Under the pieces are notes generated by a model that was given only the letters and a program-made list of their open reading frames with translations, had not been told where the DNA came from and ran no database searches. 64,000 nt of DNA, from NCBI GenBank assembly GCA_964467925.1, contig CAYXSX010000001.1, forward strand, positions 620,001 to 684,000, written 5' to 3'. Positions 25,180 to 32,368 of this stretch are shown one piece after another (position 1 is the stretch's first letter; the number at the start of each line of letters is the position of its first letter). The position numbers and the translations under genes were made by a program. Source of the DNA: CAYXSX01 sp964467925 (lineage in GTDB: Bacteria > Pseudomonadota > Alphaproteobacteria > Micavibrionales > Micavibrionaceae).

Positions 25180-26748
25180 TTATGGCCCCGGATCGACCTC
25201 GGCAGGCTCGCCCGCGCCCGGATCAAGCATCGCCGGAGAAAGGCTACCCTCCAGCCCACCTTTGCTTTGAAGCGCTCGTTCCGTCATGCGCGCATCACTC
25301 GTAAGGCGTTCTGTGACTTTTTCGTTCGCCTTACCGCCTTCGGCCGTATAAACGATCACGCGGGGGCGCAGAAGGAAAACCAGTTCGGTATTGGAAGTCT
25401 GGGCATCGCGAGACGTAGGAAAGAATGGTTGGGCGAAACCGGGCCCGCTACTGTTATATTCGTCATTTTCCCGCACCAGACCGGCGATCAGCAGGGAGTC
25501 TCCAGGGCGCATACGGATCTGGGTAGAAAGCTCGCGCTCGGTCGTTTCGGGAAGCTGAAGCACGGTTCCATCAGCATCGAATTCCTGGAAACGGCGGAAT
25601 TCCTGAAGCTCGATATCGATACTGCCGTAAATCGAGGCCTTGTCCCACGCGCTGGAAATCGTGAGCGTAAAACCGGTATCCACGGAATCCGTTTCGGTAG
25701 AAACCGTTACCTCGCCGTTATCGACAGAGCGGCTGAGCGAGGAAACATAGTTCACAGTATCGGCGGCGCGCAAGGTCGCTTCGGCGCCGGAAAGAACCGT
25801 GATTTGCGGCTGGGAAATGGTTTTCACCGCGCCGTAGTTAGAAATAAATTCCAGCACGTCATTACCGTCGAAGGCCACGTCACCCGTGGTCGGAAGACCA
25901 ATACTGATGGGCGTGAAGTCAGCCCCCGTACCGCCGGGAATGCTGATGCCCGTGGTGAATTTGCCTATCACATCAATGTTTTCCCAATCGATCCCCGTCG
26001 CATTACTGCCGTTCAGGGCCACTTCCCAGATATAAACCTCGAACACGATGAGCGCGGTGTTGGAGCGGATGCGCTGGAAGTAACGTTCCGCCAGTTTCGC
26101 CGTGCGGTTGGTCGCCTCATAGATAATCGTGCGGGTCCCGCTTTCCGTGATCGGGCTTACGCCCGTAATAGCTTGCAGCCCCGTGGCCAGCGAAGAAAGG
26201 ATGTCCGTATCGCCGCCCACCGGAGGAATGGTGACAGTAAAAGTCTGGGTTTCCTTGATTACGAGAATGCCGTCCTCGTAGGAACAATAAAGATCGGCAA
26301 GGCCGCAAACCTTTTCCACGACCGAGTCAATCGGCCCCTGAAGGTTGGCGACCGTAACCGTGCGGTTAAAACCCTCTTCCGTTTCGAAAGCCAGCGGGAT
26401 TTCGTAATCGGCCAGAATAAGCTGCAGCGCGCCCGCCAGCGTTTCGGCGCGAAGCTCCAGCGGGCCTACAAAATCGGAGGGAAGCGGGTGAGAACTCGCA
26501 GCCTCGGGCACCAGAACGTCGCTGCCCAAAGGCAGGTAAAGCACGCTGTCGGGCTGTTCGTTAATCGCCTCTTGCCGCTCGTCGGCAGTGGTGGGGGCGG
26601 GAATTTTTACCGCCCGCGCGCCCGGCACATCGACAGGAGCGCAGGACAGCAGCGCTGGCAGAAGGCCGAGCAATAAAAACGCCGCGAAGACAACGCCTCT
26701 TCTCAGAGGCGCTTTCATGGGTTCTTCGTGGCGAAAAAATAACTTCAT
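25180..26748 (-). CDS. Secretin, lipoprotein of the type IVb/PilN class
   Basis: The 522-residue protein forms the outer-membrane pore. It begins with a lipoprotein signal (LLLGLLPALLSC, lipidated cysteine at about residue 36), has an N-domain near residues 95-170 (ALQLILADYEIPLAFE, VEKVCGLADLYCSYEDG), and the secretin core with AVKTISQPQITVLSG, the TGFTLTISS strand, MRPGDSLLIAGLV and the final ELVFLLRPRVIVY. The start at 26748 lies 1 bp after the response regulator stop; an ATG at 26718 is an alternative. Lipoprotein secretins are usual for type IVb pili. Confidence 0.88.
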   Translation of the reverse strand: MKLFFRHEEPMKAPLRRGVVFAAFLLLGLLPALLSCAPVDVPGARAVKIPAPTTADERQEAINEQPDSVLYLPLGSDVLVPEAASSHPLPSDFVGPLELRAETLAGALQLILADYEIPLAFETEEGFNRTVTVANLQGPIDSVVEKVCGLADLYCSYEDGILVIKETQTFTVTIPPVGGDTDILSSLATGLQAITGVSPITESGTRTIIYEATNRTAKLAERYFQRIRSNTALIVFEVYIWEVALNGSNATGIDWENIDVIGKFTTGISIPGGTGADFTPISIGLPTTGDVAFDGNDVLEFISNYGAVKTISQPQITVLSGAEATLRAADTVNYVSSLSRSVDNGEVTVSTETDSVDTGFTLTISSAWDKASIYGSIDIELQEFRRFQEFDADGTVLQLPETTERELSTQIRMRPGDSLLIAGLVRENDEYNSSGPGFAQPFFPTSRDAQTSNTELVFLLRPRVIVYTAEGGKANEKVTERLTSDARMTERALQSKGGLEGSLSPAMLDPGAGEPAEVDPGP

Positions 26749-26749
26749 C

Positions 26750-27130
26750 TTATGAACTGCGCGCCCTGATCTGGATCGTCCGCTCCACGGTTTTCAGCAG
26801 GCGCTCGCGCTGCACGGGTTTCATCAATACGGCCCCTACGCCCCATTTATTCGCCTCGTTCAGAAGGTCGGGATTGTCGTCGCCGGTTACAAGGATAACG
26901 GGCGTATCCACGCTGGAGCCGCGAATAGAACGCAGGAATTCAAAGCCGTCCAGCGGCTCCATGCGCACATCCACGATCGCCACGTCGATATCGTCTGTGA
27001 TGGTGTCGAGCGCCTCTTGGCCATCGGTGCATTCGATGGTTTCATACTCGGCTTCGGTCAGGAATTTAACGATCTGCATCCGCACGAAATCGTTATCTTC
27101 CACCACCATAATTTTGTATTTTTCGCTCAT
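26750..27130 (-). CDS. Single-domain response regulator (CheY-like)
   Basis: The 126-residue receiver has VVEDND at the N-terminus, phosphoacceptor D54 in AIVDVRMEPLDGFEF, the threonine in ILVTGDDN and the lysine in AVLMKPVQ. There is no output domain. It is the first gene of the minus-strand pilus operon and probably adjusts assembly or placement of the fibre, by position. Confidence 0.88.
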   Translation of the reverse strand: MSEKYKIMVVEDNDFVRMQIVKFLTEAEYETIECTDGQEALDTITDDIDVAIVDVRMEPLDGFEFLRSIRGSSVDTPVILVTGDDNPDLLNEANKWGVGAVLMKPVQRERLLKTVERTIQIRARSS

Positions 27131-27300
27131 GATTTTAAACGCAAAAGGAATGAAGTTGAAACGTCACCCTTCAGGCTAACAGCTTCGCAGGCAGTTTAAA
27201 ACAAAAATCCGGCCACTTATAAGAGCTTGCCACAGCTATATTTTATTTTTACCCTTAGTGAGGCGGGCGATCGTGCCCGCGCCCCCAACCGAGGCGCATC

Positions 27301-27792
27301 ATGCTCGAAATCATTGCCGTTTTATGCCTGATCGGCGCGTTCATCGTGCTGGTTCTGCTCTCCGCCATCGACCTGAAACACGGCATTTTGCCTAACAAAC
27401 TGGTGCTGAGCTTTGCCGTTCTGGGTTCGGTGTTCCATGCCGCGAGCGGTTTTGCGTATTTTCCGCCTGTCGAGATGGCGATGGGCGCTGTTGTCGGCGG
27501 GGGGCTGCTTTATGCCATACGGGCGGGTGCGATTCGCTTTTACGGCGAGGACGCGCTGGGGCTGGGCGATGTGAAGCTGCTGGCCGCGGGCGGGATATGG
27601 CTTGGCGTTGAATATGTGCTGGTCGCTATCACGCTGGGCGCGCTGGCCGGATTTTTGCACGGCCTCGGACTTGCCGTTTACAGGGCGGTGAAAACAAAAA
27701 CCAAACCCGATCTTCACCGCCTGTCGCTTCCTGCGGGGCCGGGTTTTGCCGTTGGCCTGATCGCGGCGGTCGTGGTAATGTTCTGGCCATGA
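27301..27792 (+). CDS. Type IV prepilin peptidase (A24 family), short form
   Basis: The 163-residue integral membrane protease carries the two catalytic aspartates: SAIDLKHGILPN near residue 24 and GLGDVKLLAAGG near residue 84. It lacks the N-terminal cytoplasmic methylase domain of PilD, as in CpaA/TadV-type enzymes. It likely matures the two prepilins encoded nearby. It diverges from the pilus operon and overlaps the next gene by 4 bp. GAGG lies upstream of the ATG. Confidence 0.9.
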   Translation: MLEIIAVLCLIGAFIVLVLLSAIDLKHGILPNKLVLSFAVLGSVFHAASGFAYFPPVEMAMGAVVGGGLLYAIRAGAIRFYGEDALGLGDVKLLAAGGIWLGVEYVLVAITLGALAGFLHGLGLAVYRAVKTKTKPDLHRLSLPAGPGFAVGLIAAVVVMFWP

Positions 27793-29012
27793 CGAAAAAA
27801 TCCCTCGAAGGTTTGCGTATTCTCGACCTGTCCCGCGTTCTTGCCGGGCCGTTCTGCACACAAATGCTGGGCGATATGGGCGCAGAAGTGATCAAGATCG
27901 AAAAACCCTTCGCCGGGGATGATACGCGGTTCTGGGGCCCGCCCTTCCTGAAAAACGCGGACGGAGAGGATACGGGCGAAAGCGCCTATTACCTTTCGAC
28001 CAACCGCAATAAACGCTCGCTGGCCGTGGATATCACGAGCAAAGAAGGGCAGGAGATCATCGATAAATTACTGACAGTATCGGACGTAATGATCGAGAAT
28101 TTCAAGACCGGGGGCCTTGCGAAATACGGACTGGATTACGAGCAGATCAAGGACCGCCACGCGCATATCGTTTATTGTTCGATTACCGGTTTCGGGCACA
28201 CAGGGCCGCTCGCGCCCGAGCCAGGATACGATTTTCTGGCCCAGGCCATGGCGGGGCTGATGGCGTGCACGGGCGCGCCGGATCAGGAACCGACCAAGGT
28301 GGGTGTAGCCTTAAGCGATATCATGACCGGTCTGTATGCCGCAGTTGGAATTCTGGCCGCCCTGCGCGCGCGCGAGGCGACCGGAAAGGGGCAGATGGTG
28401 GATTTATCCCTGCTCGATTGCACGCTTTCGAGCCTGACTAACGTCGCGCAATATTACCTGACCAGCGGGCGTTGCGCGCCGCGCCTTGGCAACGCGCATC
28501 CTACCATCGTGCCTTATCAGGCTTTCGAGACTAAGGACGGGCACATCATTCTGGCGGTGGGCAATGACGGACAGTTCGCAAGACTCTGTGAGTTTGCGGG
28601 CACGGAGTGGCACAAGGAGGAGCGCTTTGCCACCAATGCCGCGCGAGTGAAAAACCGGGAGGAATTGATCCCGATGATTAAACAAACAATCGCCGCGCAA
28701 GTCATGACGCACTGGATTGAAGGGCTGAACGATCAAGGCGTTCCCTGCGGCCCCGTGAACACGATGGATCAGGTTTTCGAGATGGAGCAGATCAAGGCGC
28801 GGGAGATGAAAATCCATATGCCGCATCCGGATAGCACGGGCGAAATTGACCTTGTCGGCAGCCCGCTGAAATTCTCTGCCACGCCCATATCGTATGAACG
28901 CGCCCCGCCAAAACTGGGGCAACATACGGCGGAGATACTGGAAGAGCTTCTCGGGATTTCGCCCGACGAACTTGAAAAACTGGAAGGCGCGAAAGTTATT
29001 CAGAAGGTTTAG
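27789..29012 (+). CDS. Class III CoA-transferase (CaiB/BaiF family)
   Basis: The 407-residue enzyme transfers CoA between carboxylic acids. Seen are LRILDLSRVLAGPFCTQMLGD at the N-terminus, GAEVIKIEKP, YYLSTNRNKRSLAVD, NFKTGGLAKYGLDY, and GYDFLAQAMAGLMACTG with the catalytic aspartate. The C-terminal GPVNTMDQVFEM and FSATPI are normal. Length is typical. The overlap with the peptidase gene implies translational coupling, although the functions are not obviously related. The substrate cannot be read from sequence. Confidence 0.92.
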   Translation: MTKKSLEGLRILDLSRVLAGPFCTQMLGDMGAEVIKIEKPFAGDDTRFWGPPFLKNADGEDTGESAYYLSTNRNKRSLAVDITSKEGQEIIDKLLTVSDVMIENFKTGGLAKYGLDYEQIKDRHAHIVYCSITGFGHTGPLAPEPGYDFLAQAMAGLMACTGAPDQEPTKVGVALSDIMTGLYAAVGILAALRAREATGKGQMVDLSLLDCTLSSLTNVAQYYLTSGRCAPRLGNAHPTIVPYQAFETKDGHIILAVGNDGQFARLCEFAGTEWHKEERFATNAARVKNREELIPMIKQTIAAQVMTHWIEGLNDQGVPCGPVNTMDQVFEMEQIKAREMKIHMPHPDSTGEIDLVGSPLKFSATPISYERAPPKLGQHTAEILEELLGISPDELEKLEGAKVIQKV

Positions 29013-29048
29013 ATTAGATAAGGCTAAGAGCAGATTAACCTAACTATT

Positions 29049-29128
29049 GTCATTCCGGCGAAGGCCGGAATCCATTTCTCAAATCGCGCCAAGCGGATGA
29101 ATGGATCCCGGGACAAGCCTGGGATGAC
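29049..29128. repeat. Intergenic inverted repeat, family B, copy 3
   Basis: It begins GTCATTCCGGCGAAGGCCGG and ends CAAGCCTGGGATGAC, with a centre almost the same as the copy at 21395-21474. It lies between the convergent ends of the CoA-transferase gene and the 29137 gene. Confidence 0.88.
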
Positions 29129-29136
29129 TTTTGCGG

Positions 29137-29679
29137 TTAATTGTGATGCGATAAAAACGGCAGGTAATGCATGATTTTATCGTCTCTGGTTTTGCCGCGT
29201 TGATTGCTGATCAGCAGGATTTTCTTACGCACCGCCAGTTCCTTGCGGTGTTTTTGGCTCAGGCTGATACGCGTGTCATTAATCGTGCCGTTCATTTCCG
29301 CAATACGCAGAGTGTTGCGCTTTTCGTCCCATTCCACCCAGATGGGGATGTTCTGAAAGGTATGATCGACAATCAGGACAAGCTCGCCCCGCTCTATCGC
29401 CAGAAACGGTTCGCCAAAAATCTGGTTTCGTCTTTCGTGGGGATAATTTTCATTGCTCTGGGCGCGCATCACCTTTTCAAAAGCGGCGCGAACATCGTCA
29501 TGTTCCACCACCGAAACGCCCTGATTTGTAATCAGTTCAACCAGATTTTTTAAAATGCTCTTCACGAGAACGGGTACCCAAAAGACTTTACGAATATAGC
29601 GTAGCACAGCAAATCGCTGCTGCAAAGTTTCACTGGACAGGCATGGCCCTTTATGGTTTTCCTTTAGCTTATGAAACAC
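29137..29679 (-). CDS. Hypothetical protein overlapping the pyrB start
   Basis: The frame codes for up to 180 residues: a basic N-terminus, a hydrophobic patch (VFWVPVLVKSILKNLVELI), and a mixed strand and helix region (ELVLIVDHTFQNIPIWVEWD, NTLRIAEMNGTINDTRISL) that may be a small globular domain. I do not recognise it. The ATG at 29679 overlaps the start of divergent pyrB by 9 bp, which is awkward; the true start may be further in, although no ATG appears before the helix preceding RAQSNEN. It is not clear what promoter serves it. Confidence 0.5.
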   Translation of the reverse strand: MFHKLKENHKGPCLSSETLQQRFAVLRYIRKVFWVPVLVKSILKNLVELITNQGVSVVEHDDVRAAFEKVMRAQSNENYPHERRNQIFGEPFLAIERGELVLIVDHTFQNIPIWVEWDEKRNTLRIAEMNGTINDTRISLSQKHRKELAVRKKILLISNQRGKTRDDKIMHYLPFLSHHN

Positions 29680-30576
29680 CTTCTTGGCATCGATGAACTA
29701 AGTCCCGAAGAGATCACGCAGATTCTCGATAAAGCGCAAAGCTATGTGGAAGCGCTTAAGACCGGTGAGTGGAACCGGGAGCGGCTGGAGCATAAAATCA
29801 TCCTCAACCTTTTTTTCGAAAACTCGACCCGCACGCTGACCTCTTTTGAAATTGCGGCCAAGCGCCTCGGCGCGGACGTGGTGAACTGGAACGCCGCCAC
29901 AAGCTCGCTGAGCAAGGGCGAAAGTTTTGCCGACACTATAGATACGCTCAACGCCATGAAGCCTGACGGCGTTGTTATCCGCCATTCCGAGTTCGGCGCG
30001 CCGAACTGGGTAGCAAAGCGCATGGGGTGCCCCGTGATAAACGGCGGGGACAGCTGGCGGCAACACCCGACACAGGCGCTTCTGGATGCGCTAACGCTTC
30101 GCCAGCATTTCGGCAAGCTAGACGGGCTTCTGGTCGCCATTATCGGCGACATCGCGCATAGCCGCGTGGCAAGCTCGAACATGCAGCTTTTAACGATGAT
30201 GGGCGCGAAAGTGCGCGTGGTCGCGCCGGACGTTCTGATGCCGGAAAAGCTGGCGGCCGAGGGCGTGGAAAAATTCAGCAGTCTGAAGGAAGGCATCGGC
30301 GGTGCCAACGCCGTGATGACCATCCGCCCGCAAAAAGAGCGCATGGATAACGTACTTATTAATGATGTGAACTATTATAAAGATTACGGCCTGACCTCTG
30401 AAAAACTCAAAGCGGCGGACAAGGACGCCATCGTGCTCGACCCCGGGCCGTTCTTGCGCGGCGTGCAGATTTCCGACGAACTGGCGGATAACGCCGAACG
30501 CTTCTTCTACGCCCGTCAGGTCGCCAACGGCATCCCCACCCGCATGGCGGTTCTTGATATGCTGGTGGGGGGTTAA
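29671..30576 (+). CDS. pyrB: Aspartate carbamoyltransferase catalytic subunit
   Basis: The 301-residue enzyme makes carbamoyl aspartate in pyrimidine synthesis. Seen are the carbamoyl-phosphate loop FENSTRTLTSFE near residue 50, GESFADTIDTL, HPTQALLDALTL, the aspartate-binding MTIRPQKERM, and LDPGPFLRGVQI near the C-terminus. Length is normal. No pyrC follows; plsY begins immediately after the stop. Confidence 0.97.
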   Translation: MKHLLGIDELSPEEITQILDKAQSYVEALKTGEWNRERLEHKIILNLFFENSTRTLTSFEIAAKRLGADVVNWNAATSSLSKGESFADTIDTLNAMKPDGVVIRHSEFGAPNWVAKRMGCPVINGGDSWRQHPTQALLDALTLRQHFGKLDGLLVAIIGDIAHSRVASSNMQLLTMMGAKVRVVAPDVLMPEKLAAEGVEKFSSLKEGIGGANAVMTIRPQKERMDNVLINDVNYYKDYGLTSEKLKAADKDAIVLDPGPFLRGVQISDELADNAERFFYARQVANGIPTRMAVLDMLVGG

Positions 30577-31194
30577 GTGATCGACACCACCCTTTTGACC
30601 ATTCTTGCTCTTGGTTATCTTATCGGCTCCCTGCCCTTTGGGCTGGTACTCTGCAAGCTGGCGGGGCATGGCGACATACGCAAGATCGGATCGGGTAATA
30701 TCGGCGCGACCAATGTGCTCCGCACCGGGAACAAACCCCTCGCACTTGCCACGCTGATCCTCGACAGTTTCAAGGGCGCAGCAGCCGTCATCATGGCCTA
30801 TGCCATCGCCGGAAGCTGGGATTTTAACACTTTCGGCACATGGGCCTGTCTGGCCGGAGCAGCCGCCATTTTAGGCCACACTTTCCCCGTCTGGTTAAAG
30901 TTTAAGGGTGGCAAGGGCGTGGCCACCACGCTCGGCACGCTGCTGGCCGTTATGCCGGTAACGGGGTTTATCGCCTGCAGCGTGTGGTTGCTTTCCGCAG
31001 GCATTGCACGCATTTCATCGCTGGCCGCGCTGAGCGCCATGATCATAGCGCCCGCCGCCAGCTATCTTTTCTACGGCCAGACCCCGGCCATTATTAACGC
31101 GGCGATTTCCCTGCTGGTCATTATTCGCCACAAGGACAATATAAAGCGTATTTTCAAAGGCGCCGAACCACGCATCGCTTTCGGGAAGAAATAA
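30577..31194 (+). CDS. plsY: Acyl-phosphate:glycerol-3-phosphate acyltransferase
   Basis: The 205-residue membrane enzyme starts phospholipid synthesis from acyl phosphate. It starts with GTG right after the pyrB stop. The three conserved motifs are present: GSLPFGLVLCKLAG and GSGNIGATNVLRTG at the N-terminus, HTFPVWLKFKGGKGVATTLGTLL in the middle, and RHKDNIKRIFKGAEPR at the end. About five membrane helices are visible. It is probably co-transcribed with pyrB and dprA. Confidence 0.95.
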   Translation: MIDTTLLTILALGYLIGSLPFGLVLCKLAGHGDIRKIGSGNIGATNVLRTGNKPLALATLILDSFKGAAAVIMAYAIAGSWDFNTFGTWACLAGAAAILGHTFPVWLKFKGGKGVATTLGTLLAVMPVTGFIACSVWLLSAGIARISSLAALSAMIIAPAASYLFYGQTPAIINAAISLLVIIRHKDNIKRIFKGAEPRIAFGKK

Positions 31195-31195
31195 A

Positions 31196-32362
31196 ATGCA
31201 GCTCTGGGGCAAGGATAATTCCGCGAAACATCAACCCCAAGAAGGACAAACGTCGCTGGCCGAAAAGCTTGCCTGGTTGCGCCTTTCGCGCACAGAAAAT
31301 GTGGGGCCGATTACCTTTTACCGTTTGATCGAGGCCTATGGTTCGGCCGAAAATGCGCTTGAAGCTCTGCCGGAACTTTCCAAGCGCGGGGGGCGGAAAA
31401 ATCCCTTAAGCGCTCCGCCCATGGCGGCGATAGAAACGGAATACAGGGCGCTGCAAAAACTGGGCGGGGATATAATCACGGCCGGCTGTCCCGATTATCC
31501 GCTGGCGCTGGCCGCTTGCGACGACGCGCCGCCCGTCATTAGCGTGCTTGGCAACCGCGATCTCATGAAGCCGTCATGCGTAGCGATGGTGGGGGCGCGC
31601 AACGCCTCACTCAACGGGCGGAAATTCGCGGCCAAGCTGGCGCGCGAGCTCGGGGAAGAAGGACAGATCGTCGTTTCGGGGCTTGCGCGCGGCATTGATA
31701 CCGCCGCGCATGAGGGAGCGCTGGAGAGTGGCACGATTGCCGTTGTCGCGGGCGGGATCGATATCGTTTACCCCGAGGAAAACAGGAAATTATATGACGC
31801 GATCAAAGAGCGCGGACTGATTATCGCCGAAAGCAAGCTGGGCCAGCAGCCCTTCGCCGCATCATTCCCGCGCCGCAACCGGATCGTTTCCGGCCTCTCG
31901 CAAGCGGTTATCGTGGTGGAGGCGACGATGAAATCCGGCTCGCTCATCACCGCGCGGCTGGCGGGGGAACAGGGGCGCGACGTGATGGCGGTTCCCGGCT
32001 CGCCGCTCGATCCGCGTGCCTCGGGGCCGAATGCATTATTGCGCGACGGCGCGACTTTGGTGCGCAGCGCAGCGGATGTGATGGAGACCTTGCGCGATTT
32101 TTCCGGCCATAGTTTGCGCGAGGCTCTGCCGCCCATCCAGCGTTTCGAACACGGCGTTGCGGGAGCCGAAGAAATGCCGGAAAACGCGCAAGCCGATATT
32201 CTTGAAGCTCTCTCCTTTACACCGGTCACTGTTGACGAATTGCTCCGGGCATGTCATGTGAGTATTCCTGTGCTCCAGACAATTTTGCTGGAGCTGGAGC
32301 TTGCCGGACGCGTCAAACGCCATCCCGGCGGGCGTATCAGCCTGTTGCAAGAGGACGAATAA
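31196..32362 (+). CDS. dprA: DNA-processing protein A
   Basis: The 388-residue protein loads RecA on incoming single-stranded DNA during transformation. It has an N-terminal helix-hairpin region (VGPITFYRLIEAYGSAENAL), the Rossmann core (VAMVGARNASLNGRKFAAKLA, VSGLARGIDTAAHEGAL, GGIDIVYPEENRKLYDAI, SFPRRNRIVSGLSQ, SGSLITARLAGEQGRDVMAVPGSP), and a C-terminal winged helix. It lies 2 bp after plsY and 6 bp before topA. With a pilus locus nearby, natural competence is possible, but dprA is common in non-competent species too. Confidence 0.96.
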   Translation: MQLWGKDNSAKHQPQEGQTSLAEKLAWLRLSRTENVGPITFYRLIEAYGSAENALEALPELSKRGGRKNPLSAPPMAAIETEYRALQKLGGDIITAGCPDYPLALAACDDAPPVISVLGNRDLMKPSCVAMVGARNASLNGRKFAAKLARELGEEGQIVVSGLARGIDTAAHEGALESGTIAVVAGGIDIVYPEENRKLYDAIKERGLIIAESKLGQQPFAASFPRRNRIVSGLSQAVIVVEATMKSGSLITARLAGEQGRDVMAVPGSPLDPRASGPNALLRDGATLVRSAADVMETLRDFSGHSLREALPPIQRFEHGVAGAEEMPENAQADILEALSFTPVTVDELLRACHVSIPVLQTILLELELAGRVKRHPGGRISLLQEDE

Positions 32363-32368
32363 ACCAGC

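Noticed and set aside
25267..26676. A 469-residue frame opposite the secretin gene
   Set aside because: Antisense to a gene with clear secretin motifs; composition is basic and low in structure, typical of a shadow frame.
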